Shown: positions 15,976 to 24,590 of the stretch, piece after piece
Layout: each line of letters starts with the position of its first letter
How positions within the stretch are numbered: the stretch's first letter is position 1
Source of the DNA: Granulicella tundricola MP5ACTX9
GTDB lineage: Bacteria > Acidobacteriota > Terriglobia > Terriglobales > Acidobacteriaceae
DNA length: 64,000 nt
Reading direction: 5' to 3'
Assembly: GCF_000178975.2 (NCBI RefSeq)
Contig: NC_015064.1
Location: 4,216,001 to 4,280,000, forward strand
Notes under the pieces: model-generated
What the model was told of the DNA's origin: nothing
What the model saw: only the letters and a program-made list of their open reading frames with translations
Database searches by the model: none
Position numbers and translations under genes: made by a program

Positions 15976-18732
15976 TCAGAAGCTGTAGCGGAGACCCCCT
16001 TCGACGCGCCGGCTGTTATCGGCCGCGAACGGAACCAGGAACTGCGGCGAGCCCAGCACGCCGCCCTCCGAGGTCACGTTGGTGTGGTTGAGGAAGTTTG
16101 ACGACCGGATATTAGCCGTGATCGTCTGCTGGTGGTCCGCCTTGGAGTTGCTCGTAAGCGTAAAGGTCCGCTGAATATTGGCGTCGGCGTGGATGCTCCA
16201 GGGCAAACTGGCGCGGTTACGGGCTAGAACACCCGTGCCTCCCGTGGCTACGAGATTCCCGAAGGGGGTAGCAATGGCACCAGCCTGTCCGGGCCGCGCG
16301 AACTGCGGCCGGTCGTTGAAGTTGCCGTCCCCGTTGTTGTCGAACCCTGTCGTGATGTTGAACGGCGAGTTCCCATTCCCGTAGTAGTTAATGGACAGGC
16401 TCACGTTCCGCGGCAGGTTGACAGTGACATTGGCGAAGTTCTGCCAGAGCGAGTTACCGCTCTCAATGGCGTACTCGCCGGCGTTGGTGGCGGAGCTTTG
16501 CGGGGAGAAGAAGGCGTTATCGTCCGTATCGGATTTGATATGAATCCGCACCGCACCGACAAAAAACTGCACCCGCTTCAGCTTCTGGTTGCCGACACCG
16601 ACGAACTCGATGTCGCCCGCAGTATCAGCTGAGCTTTGAAGCTGAAGCACGTTCAGATTGAGCGCGCCGGGCCGTGGGCCTGTAGGCGAGCCATTCAGCG
16701 GGCTATTCACGTTAAGCGTGCGCTCCTGGTGCCAACCGCGGATGTAGATGAGATTCGCGCTGAACGTGAAGCCGAAGGGCAGAGTCTTATCCCCGCCGAT
16801 CTGCGCCATCATGTTCTGATTAGTGCCGTAGTTGGGAGCCAGAGTGCGGACCGCATGGATCACCGAGCTGCCGTTCGTAGCCGGAGCACCGTAAACCGGG
16901 TTATAGACCAGCGAGGTGACACGAGCGACGCCGTCCTCCCGCATCAATTCAGCCTGCGTGAAAGCCAGACCGTTGGGGCTATGCCCGGCAAAGAGACCAA
17001 GATGCGCGTTGAGGGTGAGGGTTTTGCTGGAACCGGGGGCCCAGGAGACGCCCAGGCGTGGGGTAAAGCCGTTGGCCTGGAAGGGCAGGTTGGCATAGAA
17101 GTAGCGAAGGCCTGCGGAAAGCGTCAGGTTGGGGCGGAGCTTGATATCGTCCTGCACAAAAATCACAGGATAGAACTCATTGAGGTTGACCTGCGGGTTG
17201 CCGGCTACCGAAGAATACTGCGTAGGGGTTCCACCGGGCAGATTCAGCTTGGCCCGACGGTACTGCTCCAGGCCGGTGATCGTCTCCGTGGCCGTGGTGG
17301 CGGTGTTGCCGTTGAGTACCGGAGCGGTGCCCCCGCCGAAGATGTACGTCCCATTGAAGTTGGTGCTGAGGGTCTGGCGCTCGACGTAGTCGAAGAGCTG
17401 CAGCCCGGCTTTCAGCGAGTGTTTGCCGTGGGTATAGATGAAGTCGTCATCCCACTCCGTACGAATCTGGTGAATGCGCTGCTGGCCGATGTTCGCGCCG
17501 CCGCCGGTAAACGCCCCGGCCACCTCAAGCTGCGGCCCCGTCGAGGTTGGGACGTCGTCTTCGCCTCGGAAATCGATGCTCACACGCCCTTCGTGCAGCA
17601 GGTTGGGCGAAAAAGTGGTCGTATCGCTGAAACGCAGGATGTGATCGTAGGTCTGGGAGTCGTAGCCACTCTCCAGCAGCGTTGAACCGCCGACGCCGAC
17701 GTTCGAGAGGTGATCGACCTTGGTGGAGAAGCTGGCGAAGGCAATATTCTTCGGGCCCAGTTGGAGGTCGACGCGTGCGCTGCCAACCCAGAGACGCTGG
17801 GGCACAGGCACGTTGGCTACCGTGGAGACCTGGTTGCCGGAGTCGTCCAGGGTCACGGCGTTGATGACGGAAAATTCGTCAATGGAGCGATGCTCAAGCG
17901 CCAGCGAGAAGTTGGAGCCTTCCTTCCGAACCGGGCCGTTCAACGTGAAGCCATAACGCTGCTTGCCGATGGCGGCCGGCGCGTCCGAGAACGGATTGTG
18001 CGCGTTCATCCACGAGGAGGAATTGGTGGTGAAGAGCGTGCCGTGATAATTTTTTGCGCCGGGCTTGGTGTAGATCTCAATGTGGCCGCCTTCAAACGGC
18101 GGCTGGCGGTTTTCAGCCGAGAAGAGGTCCGGATTTACCTCGATGCGGGCGATTGAGGATTTGGGTGGCAGGGGACTGTCGTCCTGGAAGCCGTCAACGG
18201 AAAGAACAGTGCCGGAGGGCGGCCCACCGCCGGATGCGGCGAGCTGCTGGAGCTGGCGCTGCAGATCGTCCGGGTCGTCGGCAAGCGTGTTGAGCTGGGT
18301 CCCGGTCAAGGTGGTGCCGTTGAGGCCTCCCGGAACAGGGTCGATCGTCGCTTCGTCCGCGTTGACATTGATGGCGACCGAATCCGCCGGGATCAGGGTG
18401 ATATGGAGGTCGGCGGAAGCGCGTGCAGGCAGATCCTGCTCTGCGGCGGCGAAGCCGGGCGCATTGGTGGTGATGTGATGAGGACCGGCGGCAACGCAGG
18501 GGAAGCTGAAACGGCCATCGCTGCCGCTGATCTTGCTAAGCCCGGCCTTACCGTCGATCTGGATCGTAGCCCCGGGAATCACGGCGGCGGTGCTGTCCTG
18601 GACCGTACCGGTCAAAGCACGGCCAGTGCAGGCGGACTGTGGCTGCTGCGCCTGGAGCGGCGAGACGGCTGCCGCTGAGACGAAGGGAACCACAAAAGCG
18701 GGCCACGCGGCCGCGACGAAAAAGCGATGCAT
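15976..18732 (-). CDS. Large TonB-dependent receptor-like outer membrane protein with carboxypeptidase-regulatory plug
   Basis: This is an Oar-like receptor of 918 residues. ATG 18732 (MHRFFVAAAWP) gives a signal peptide; the frame upstream is not protein-like. The mature N-terminus holds a CarboxypepD_reg/CNA-B-like domain (GRALTGTVQDSTAAVIPGA), then a plug region with SVDGFQDDSPLPP and NPDLFSAENR, and a long beta-barrel ending in the aromatic RYSF expected for BAM-dependent insertion. The ligand is unknown; carbohydrate or peptide uptake is usual for such receptors. It stands alone, with no SusD-like partner. Confidence 0.85.
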   Translation of the reverse strand: MHRFFVAAAWPAFVVPFVSAAAVSPLQAQQPQSACTGRALTGTVQDSTAAVIPGATIQIDGKAGLSKISGSDGRFSFPCVAAGPHHITTNAPGFAAAEQDLPARASADLHITLIPADSVAINVNADEATIDPVPGGLNGTTLTGTQLNTLADDPDDLQRQLQQLAASGGGPPSGTVLSVDGFQDDSPLPPKSSIARIEVNPDLFSAENRQPPFEGGHIEIYTKPGAKNYHGTLFTTNSSSWMNAHNPFSDAPAAIGKQRYGFTLNGPVRKEGSNFSLALEHRSIDEFSVINAVTLDDSGNQVSTVANVPVPQRLWVGSARVDLQLGPKNIAFASFSTKVDHLSNVGVGGSTLLESGYDSQTYDHILRFSDTTTFSPNLLHEGRVSIDFRGEDDVPTSTGPQLEVAGAFTGGGANIGQQRIHQIRTEWDDDFIYTHGKHSLKAGLQLFDYVERQTLSTNFNGTYIFGGGTAPVLNGNTATTATETITGLEQYRRAKLNLPGGTPTQYSSVAGNPQVNLNEFYPVIFVQDDIKLRPNLTLSAGLRYFYANLPFQANGFTPRLGVSWAPGSSKTLTLNAHLGLFAGHSPNGLAFTQAELMREDGVARVTSLVYNPVYGAPATNGSSVIHAVRTLAPNYGTNQNMMAQIGGDKTLPFGFTFSANLIYIRGWHQERTLNVNSPLNGSPTGPRPGALNLNVLQLQSSADTAGDIEFVGVGNQKLKRVQFFVGAVRIHIKSDTDDNAFFSPQSSATNAGEYAIESGNSLWQNFANVTVNLPRNVSLSINYYGNGNSPFNITTGFDNNGDGNFNDRPQFARPGQAGAIATPFGNLVATGGTGVLARNRASLPWSIHADANIQRTFTLTSNSKADHQQTITANIRSSNFLNHTNVTSEGGVLGSPQFLVPFAADNSRRVEGGLRYSF

Positions 18733-18984
18733 TCTTGAGTCTCCGGGAGTTCTTACGCTGCGTCTGGGGGTACGCAAGATAGACGCGCCCGGTTCCCGCA
18801 TATCTGTGGAAAGGTTTGCAGCATTTCACGGGAATCCCTTAGGTTAACCGTTTGACCGCCAGGCAGAATGCGGTCCGTGCAAACTGCTAACACGCGGCAA
18901 GGTTTGAAACGATCCCGCATTTTTATCCGTCTTTACATCGGCGGCCCGCCCGCCCGCGACTAAGCTGTCCCTGCGAGGACTCCC

Positions 18985-19815
18985 ATGAAGCACTCTCTGC
19001 TTGCTCTTTCCTTCCTCATCGCGTCCATGGCGCACGCTCAATATGGCGTCCGGCGTACCGTATATCACCCTGAAAAACTGCTGCCGGATGTTCCCGTGAC
19101 CGCGCCGGATGCTGCCTTCCCGCTCCGGGTCCATCTCTTCAACGTTCGTTGGGGAGGTCTCGGATCACGCAATCACGGCTACGGAACAGGCAATCTGCTG
19201 GATGCCGCCAACCTCCAGGGCTTTGATTTCGCCTTTGAGTGCGGCGTTCCCTTCACGCCCAACGCCGATCCCGCCGACACCTACCAGGCACGTTGGAAGA
19301 AGTCTCCCTACCAGTTGGAGATCCTGACCACTGAGGCAGGTGCCAGCTTCACCCGCACCTGCACCCTCAATCTCGCCATGGAAGCACGTCCCTTCACCAC
19401 GGCTAACGACGCCCACTTCAGCCATGGCGTCTCCTCCAGCCTGCGAACCCCGTGGCTTGACCCCGGCTTCGCCTATGAAGGCCCCTCGACCGACCATCTC
19501 ATTCAGTTTCACGTCCTTGACGGCCAGCGGCAGGAAGACTCCTTCGGCGATCACGGCTGGGGCATCGCCAATCTCGTCGATCCACAGCCCGGCTCCGTCC
19601 TCCAGGGAGCCGACTACCGGTTCGATTGCTCCCGTGGCTTCGTCACCAGCTCCCAGCTCGATAACTACTACCAGGGGCGGTGGACCAGGCCCGGCCAAAA
19701 GCTTGAGCTGCTCCTTCAGCGCCCGGGCTCGGACAAGGTTGACCGTTGCACCGTCTCCGTAGCCCTCAGACCCGACCCATACCCCGAACGCCGTTCCCGC
19801 GCCCAGAATCCCTAG
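18985..19815 (+). CDS. Secreted protein with two copies of an uncharacterised domain
   Basis: This 276-residue protein has a signal peptide (MKHSLLALSFLIASMAHA). The mature part consists of two similar segments, about residues 45-135 and 165-260. Shared features are HGYGTGNLLD / HGWGIANLVD, GFDFAFEC / GADYRFDC, YQARWK / YQGRWT, LEILT / LELLL and a late Cys (RTCTLNL / DRCTVSV). Each copy therefore holds two cysteines that could form a disulfide. No known family was recognised. A GAGG site precedes the ATG. Confidence 0.75.
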   Translation: MKHSLLALSFLIASMAHAQYGVRRTVYHPEKLLPDVPVTAPDAAFPLRVHLFNVRWGGLGSRNHGYGTGNLLDAANLQGFDFAFECGVPFTPNADPADTYQARWKKSPYQLEILTTEAGASFTRTCTLNLAMEARPFTTANDAHFSHGVSSSLRTPWLDPGFAYEGPSTDHLIQFHVLDGQRQEDSFGDHGWGIANLVDPQPGSVLQGADYRFDCSRGFVTSSQLDNYYQGRWTRPGQKLELLLQRPGSDKVDRCTVSVALRPDPYPERRSRAQNP

Positions 19816-19948
19816 ACTGCGGTCCCGCGAGCCTTATGCCGGGCAAAGTTCCCTGAAGTCGTCTCTCCGGGGACGTTGAAAAGCGTCCCGCGTCATCCCC
19901 ATGGGCAAGCGCAGGCAAGCCGTAGAATCTCTCAGAGGGTTTCTGCGC

Positions 19949-20932
19949 ATGAGGTTGGTTCGACTTCTATTCCTGCTTATCCTGGTCGGAGCCGCTGCCT
20001 TCGTCTTTCTCGTCCCCTTCGGCCCGCATACGGAGACCTTCGTCGATATCCCCTCCGGAACCGGCACCCAAGGCATGGCCGCGCGGCTCAAACGCGGCGG
20101 TGTCATCCGCTCCGCATTTGCCTTTGAGGCTTTGCGAGCCCTCAGAGGCGGTCGCCTCAAGGCAGGCGAGTACCGCTTCGACCACCCCGCCCCCCTCAAC
20201 GAGATCTACGCCCGCATCGCCAAAGGCGACGTCTATACCATCCAGGTCACCATCCCGGAGGGCTACAACATCTTCGATATCGCCCAGACCATCCAGGGCG
20301 CAAAGCTCGCTGAAGCTGACGCGTTTCTGGCCGCGGAGCGCCGCGACACCGGCCTGATCCGCGATCTCAGCCCCCAGGCCGCCTCGCTTGAGGGCTACCT
20401 CTTCCCCGATACCTACCGCTTCTCCCGCCACACCACCCCTGATCAGATGGTCGCCACCATGGTGAAGCGCTTCCGCCAGGTCACCGCCGGCCTCGGGCTG
20501 GCCCCCGGTCCGGATACCGCACGAACCGTGACAATGGCCAGCCTGATCGAAAAGGAGGTCCGTGTGGACTCTGAGCGGCCCCTGGTCGCCGGAGTCTTCG
20601 TCAATCGCCTCGCCCAGGGCATGCCCCTCGCCACTGACCCCACCGTCGCCTACGCCGCGCTGCTCGACGGCCGCTGGCGCGGAACCATCTACCAGTCCGA
20701 CTTGGCCTCAGACTCCCCCTACAACACCTACCGGCACGCCGGCCTGCCGCCCGGACCAATCGCCAACCCTGGAGTCGCTGCCTTCAAAGCCGCCTTACAG
20801 CCGGCAAAGACTGATTTCCTCTACTTCGTCGCCGACGCGCAAGGCCACAGCCTCTTCTCCCGGACCCTCAAGGAGCACAACGAGCGCGTGCAGGCCTACC
20901 GGCTGGCCGAAAAGGCAGCCCACCCCCAATGA
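19949..20932 (+). CDS. mltG: Endolytic murein transglycosylase MltG
   Basis: MltG is an inner-membrane lytic transglycosylase thought to end nascent glycan strands. The N-terminal membrane anchor RLVRLLFLLILVGAAAFVF is followed by a LysM-like region and the YceG catalytic domain, with LEGYLFPDTY and the catalytic Glu201 in ASLIEKEV. The C-terminus has the usual PYNTYRHAGLPPGPIANPG block. ATG 19949 puts the anchor at the N-terminus; a second candidate ATG at 19901 adds 16 basic residues and cannot be excluded. Confidence 0.93.
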   Translation: MRLVRLLFLLILVGAAAFVFLVPFGPHTETFVDIPSGTGTQGMAARLKRGGVIRSAFAFEALRALRGGRLKAGEYRFDHPAPLNEIYARIAKGDVYTIQVTIPEGYNIFDIAQTIQGAKLAEADAFLAAERRDTGLIRDLSPQAASLEGYLFPDTYRFSRHTTPDQMVATMVKRFRQVTAGLGLAPGPDTARTVTMASLIEKEVRVDSERPLVAGVFVNRLAQGMPLATDPTVAYAALLDGRWRGTIYQSDLASDSPYNTYRHAGLPPGPIANPGVAAFKAALQPAKTDFLYFVADAQGHSLFSRTLKEHNERVQAYRLAEKAAHPQ

Positions 20933-21005
20933 TCGTCTTGCAGGACTTGCTCTGTCTGGTTCACCAAGAACCGTTTAGCCCCGCCAGACATCCAACACGG
21001 TACGA

Positions 21006-21131
21006 TTGAAACGCACGGTACATCCGCGTCTCGACGGCGCTGGCTTTCGGCTCATTGAGCACGAACGCCCGCCGATGAACGTCTTACGGGTGACAACAGA
21101 TGCGGGATTGCGAGTAGTAGACCTGGAATGA
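21006..21131 (+). CDS. Possible small ORF upstream of the LolA-like gene
   Basis: A 41-codon frame starts at TTG 21006 (LKRTVHPRLDGAGF) and ends at a TGA that overlaps the ATG of the lipoprotein gene (ATGA). An inner ATG at 21075 would give 18 codons. No ribosome-binding site stands out and no family is recognised. It could be a leader peptide for the downstream gene or chance. Confidence 0.25.
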   Translation: MKRTVHPRLDGAGFRLIEHERPPMNVLRVTTDAGLRVVDLE

Positions 21132-22063
21132 GGCAGTTACAGAGTTCGAAGCAGAGGGGGCCAGCAGGGCTGCTCCCGGGGTTGTTCACCGGCTTGTGCC
21201 GCGCCGCGCTGCCCGCGCTGATGCTGTTCGGCCTTACCGGCTGTTACTCCATCCGCACCCACACCGTTGGTCGCACAGTCGTCGTCACCAAGGTCCTGGA
21301 CGCCACCCTGGACCAGTTGCTGACCCAGCTCGCCAAGCAGGATGATTCCATCCAGACCATGAACGCCAAGGTCGATATCACCGCCTCCACTGGCGGCGAG
21401 CACGAAGGTGAGGTCAAGGAACTCCCCACCTTCTCCGGCTATATCTTTCTGCGGCGTCCCGGCGACCTCCGCGTGCTGATGCTCGTACCGCTCGCACGCT
21501 CCACCGGACTCGACATGGTCTCTGACGGCACACATTTCAAGCTCAACGTCCCCTACAAACAGTTGGCGGTCATCGGCGAAGACAAGTTCACGGACTCCTC
21601 CAAGAACGGTCTGGAGAATCTACGGCCGTACATCGTTCGTGACGCGCTGCTGATCCCGACCGCCACCCCCGATCAGTACGTGACGCTCACCCGCGGCTCG
21701 CGCATCACGCCCCCCGGTCCCGGCCAGAAGGACTCCATCGAAGAGCCGGACTACGACATTACGATCCTGAGCCAGACCAAGGATCATGTTCTTGAGCAAC
21801 TGCGCGTCATCCACTTCGGCCGCATCACGCTCCAGCCCTACCAGCAGGACTACTACCACGAAGGCCGCATCGTCACGACCGTGACCTACGACAAGTACCA
21901 GAAGTTCGGGGAACTAACCTTCCCGCAGAGCATCCTGATCACCCAGCCGACCAACGAACTCAAGCTTAAGATCGACATCACCAAGCTCACCCTGAACCAG
22001 AAGCTGGACGACGAGCAGTTCGTCCTGCAGTTCCCGGAAGGCGCCAAAGTCAAGACCATGTAG
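21128..22063 (+). CDS. Outer-membrane lipoprotein, LolA/LolB-like fold
   Basis: This 311-residue protein has a lipoprotein signal (hydrophobic stretch ending LTGCYS, lipobox Cys at about residue 39). The mature domain shows the half-barrel pattern of LolA/LolB-type lipoprotein carriers: residues 68-300 contain MNAKVDIT, SGYIFLRRPGDLRVLM and FKLNVPYKQLAVIG. It may help carry lipoproteins or lipids across the periplasm; this is inferred from fold-like features only. The basic N-terminal extension before the hydrophobic core is long for a signal peptide. Confidence 0.7.
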   Translation: MRQLQSSKQRGPAGLLPGLFTGLCRAALPALMLFGLTGCYSIRTHTVGRTVVVTKVLDATLDQLLTQLAKQDDSIQTMNAKVDITASTGGEHEGEVKELPTFSGYIFLRRPGDLRVLMLVPLARSTGLDMVSDGTHFKLNVPYKQLAVIGEDKFTDSSKNGLENLRPYIVRDALLIPTATPDQYVTLTRGSRITPPGPGQKDSIEEPDYDITILSQTKDHVLEQLRVIHFGRITLQPYQQDYYHEGRIVTTVTYDKYQKFGELTFPQSILITQPTNELKLKIDITKLTLNQKLDDEQFVLQFPEGAKVKTM

Positions 22064-22105
22064 TGCCCGTTTTCGCCGGTGGGTCATGATTGGTCCGGAG
22101 CAGGA

Positions 22106-22170
22106 AGTCCGGACCTAAGTCAAATCGATTGAAGACTTTGCATGATTTACCCGGGTGGGGGTGCAGGGGT
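22106..22170 (-). repeat. Dispersed repeat family B, copy 1
   Basis: Read on the minus strand, this has a C-rich tract (22153-22169), then CAAAGTCTTCAA (22129-22140) and ACTTAGGTCCGGACT (22106-22120). The same order of blocks is found at 26179-26236 (+) and 62386-62445 (-). It starts about 10 bases past the stop of the Gfo/Idh/MocA gene, just as copy 3 follows ruvA. Confidence 0.7.
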
Positions 22171-22179
22171 CGATTTCCC

Positions 22180-23220
22180 CTACAACCCCGTCCGCAGCGT
22201 GTGCTCCGCGATCGCAGCATTGATCTCCAGCGCCAGCGCCAGAGCCTTCCGCCCTGCCACCCCATCCACCTGTGGAAGCTCCCGCGTCCGCACCGCCTCC
22301 AGGAACGCCGACAGCTCCAGCCGGAGCGGCTCCCCGGGTGCCACCGGGATCTTGCTCATATTCATCCCCGCAGTAGGATGCTTTGGCTCTCCCGGCAGTT
22401 CCGGCTTGGAGTGCTTCTCGATCATCGCCGCCAGTTGCGCGTCCGTCAGACCGGCAGCGGCGGTCACATCGATCAGCAAAAGATCCTGCCGTGCGAAGTC
22501 GAGCGAAAGATACTGGTGCGGCTGGAAGAAGCGCAGCTTGCGCACCCTCTCGGTGGACACCCGGGACGCCGTGAAGTTGGCAATACATCCATTCTCAAAC
22601 TCGATCCGCACGTTGGCGATATCGACCGTCCGCGAAAGCACCGGCAATCCTACAGCCCGAACCTCCCGAACAGCAGAAGGCACCAGCGAGAGCACGATAT
22701 CCAGGTCATGGATCATCAGGTCCAGCACCACATCCACGTCCAGCGAGCGCGGCGTAAACACACTCAGCCGATGGGCCTCGAAGAACATAGGCCGGTTGAG
22801 GTGCGCCCGGGCAGCGGCTACCGCCGGGTTGAACCGCTCCAGGTGCCCCACCTGCACGATCCGATGATGCTTCGCCGCCAGCACATTGATCTGGTCTGCC
22901 TCCTCGAGCGTAGCCGCGATGGGCTTCTCGATCAGCAGGTCCGTCCCGGCCGCCAGCAAGGGCGCGGCAGCAGCAGCGTGGTGGATTGTAGGCACACACA
23001 CACTCGCCGCCTGCAGGCTGATGCCTGAGGCGAGCATCTCCTCCACAGAGGGGAAGGCGGGGATATTGTAGGTGGCAGCGGTCTGGTCGCGGACCGTCTG
23101 GTCCTGATCCACGACTGCGGCTAGTCGGACGGATGCTCCGGCCAGCTCCAGCTCACGGTAGACCCGGAGATGGTTGCGGCCGAAGGCCCCGGCCCCGACG
23201 ACGGCTACATTCGTGGCCAC
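22180..23220 (-). CDS. Gfo/Idh/MocA family oxidoreductase
   Basis: This NAD(P)-dependent oxidoreductase has 346 residues. The Rossmann motif VVGAGAFGRNH (residues 7-17) opens the protein, the family hallmark EKP is present in LLIEKPIA (about residues 94-101), and the catalytic-region His lies in LMIHDLDIV. The substrate is probably a sugar or sugar-nucleotide derivative. The start is GTG, whose G is shared with the TAG of the preceding small gene. It is the last gene of the dnaB-alr unit. Confidence 0.88.
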   Translation of the reverse strand: MATNVAVVGAGAFGRNHLRVYRELELAGASVRLAAVVDQDQTVRDQTAATYNIPAFPSVEEMLASGISLQAASVCVPTIHHAAAAAPLLAAGTDLLIEKPIAATLEEADQINVLAAKHHRIVQVGHLERFNPAVAAARAHLNRPMFFEAHRLSVFTPRSLDVDVVLDLMIHDLDIVLSLVPSAVREVRAVGLPVLSRTVDIANVRIEFENGCIANFTASRVSTERVRKLRFFQPHQYLSLDFARQDLLLIDVTAAAGLTDAQLAAMIEKHSKPELPGEPKHPTAGMNMSKIPVAPGEPLRLELSAFLEAVRTRELPQVDGVAGRKALALALEINAAIAEHTLRTGL

Positions 23221-23441
23221 TACTTCTCGGACGGGCTCTCGACGGCCTCACGGCAGCGCGCGTAGAGCTCGAGCAGGTTGTTGACCTGGTCCTCAGGCTT
23301 GGCGGAGCTGGGGGCGGCGAAGCCGGTGGTGGAGGCCGAACCCTTCAGGCCGACGTTGGCTTGTGCGGCGACGAACTTGAGGAGGTCGAGGGCGATGTCT
23401 TCGGTGCGGCGAGCGGAGCTGTTGGTCACGGGCTGTTCCAT
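23220..23441 (-). CDS. Small hypothetical protein
   Basis: This is an acidic, mostly helical protein of 73 residues (MEQPVTNSSARR) without signal or membrane segments. It lies 21 bases after alr and overlaps the next gene by one base, so it is in an operon. It was not assigned to any family. A longer version from TTG 23459 is possible, but ATG 23441 is the first canonical start and follows GAGGG closely. Confidence 0.55.
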   Translation of the reverse strand: MEQPVTNSSARRTEDIALDLLKFVAAQANVGLKGSASTTGFAAPSSAKPEDQVNNLLELYARCREAVESPSEK

Positions 23442-23462
23442 CCCTCGATGGTAATTCAAAGG

Positions 23463-24590
23463 CTAGCCGCAGGGGTGGATGCCGCACAGGATCTCGTAGG
23501 AGATGGTGCGGGCGAGGCGGGCGTGGTCCTCGGCGGTGATGCCGGGGCCGAGCAGGGTGGCCTCGTCTCCCGCGCTTGCGGCGGGTATGGCGGTGACGTC
23601 CACGACCGTCAGGTTCATCGAGATACGGCCCAGGATGGGGGCGGGGTGGCCTTGAACCATCACCCAGCCGTGGGGGTGGGAGAGCTCGCGGCGGAGGCCG
23701 TCGGCGTAGCCTACGGGCAGCAGCGCCACCTTCATCGCCGGGCCGGCGATGAAGGTGGCGTTGTAGCCGACGGTGTCGCCGGGGGCCAAATCACGGACGG
23801 CCAGGATGCGGGCCTTCCAGGTAAGGACCGGCTGAAGGGCCGGGCTGAGGTGGTGGAGTGCGCCGCCTTCGATGGGCAGGCAGTAGCCGTAGAGCGCGAG
23901 GCCGGTGCGGACCATCGTCTGCGAGCCGGCGGCGGCAGCGAGGGTGGTGAGCCAGTCGCCTGACGATGGTTCAGGCGTCTCGTTGTCTACCGCGGAGCTG
24001 TTGGCGGCGTGGAGCCAGGCTGGAGTGAGGCCGGCTGTCACGGTCTGCTGCACGGCTGCCTCGAAGAGGGCTCGCTGTCGCAGGGTGAGATTTGAATTGG
24101 CCACTTCTGAGCTACAGAAGTGGGTGAAGAGTCCGTCCAACCGCAGGCCCGCGGCGCTGATCCGCGCGAGCAGAGTAGCGAGGTCCTGGCCGGGGCGGAC
24201 GCCCTGGCGGCCCATCCCAGTGTCTACCTCTACGTGGACTCGGCAGCCGATTCCGGCGAGCAAGTCTATATGGTCCGTCGTCCAGATGACGGGGATCAGG
24301 TGGGCTGAGACGATCGCAGGAACGTCTTTCGGCAGGGAGCCGCTCATCACGAGGATGTCTGCTTCGAGACCGGCGTGGTCCAATGCGGCTCGGACTTGCT
24401 GGCCCTCGGAGGCGCAGGTAACGCCGAGCCAGCGGGCACCGGCTCGGACGAGGATGGGGGCGCAACGCTCGGCTCCGTGGCCGTAGGCACGGGCCTTGAT
24501 GACGGCAAGGACCTCGGCGCCGGCTACTCGCTGGATGGCTTTGTAGTTAGCGGTAAGGGCCGCGGCGTCGATTTCAGTCCAGTTGTTCAG
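23463..24590 (-). CDS. alr: Alanine racemase, apparently starting at CTG
   Basis: This PLP enzyme interconverts L- and D-alanine for peptidoglycan. The frame contains the PLP-lysine motif AVIKARAYGHG, with Lys32 counted from CTG 24590, preceded by WTEIDAAALTANY, the normal Alr N-terminus. Further motifs are VHVEVDTGMGRQG, the catalytic-Tyr region VGYNATF, and VALLPVGYADGL. An in-frame TAA (the dnaB stop, 24593-24591) directly precedes CTG, and no ATG, GTG or TTG occurs before TTG 24383, which would remove Lys32. The start is therefore CTG or another rare codon. The length of 375 residues from CTG matches the family. Confidence 0.88.
   Translation of the reverse strand: MNNWTEIDAAALTANYKAIQRVAGAEVLAVIKARAYGHGAERCAPILVRAGARWLGVTCASEGQQVRAALDHAGLEADILVMSGSLPKDVPAIVSAHLIPVIWTTDHIDLLAGIGCRVHVEVDTGMGRQGVRPGQDLATLLARISAAGLRLDGLFTHFCSSEVANSNLTLRQRALFEAAVQQTVTAGLTPAWLHAANSSAVDNETPEPSSGDWLTTLAAAAGSQTMVRTGLALYGYCLPIEGGALHHLSPALQPVLTWKARILAVRDLAPGDTVGYNATFIAGPAMKVALLPVGYADGLRRELSHPHGWVMVQGHPAPILGRISMNLTVVDVTAIPAASAGDEATLLGPGITAEDHARLARTISYEILCGIHPCG

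Noticed and set aside
16636..17685. A 349-codon plus-strand frame inside the first receptor gene
   Set aside because: It is antisense to a clear receptor barrel; the translated sequence is low in typical folds and has no start context.
18919..18933. TTTTATCCGTCTTTA upstream of the duplicated-domain gene as another ATCCG repeat
   Set aside because: Only one block matches and no partner arm or GTTACGCCTT end is nearby.
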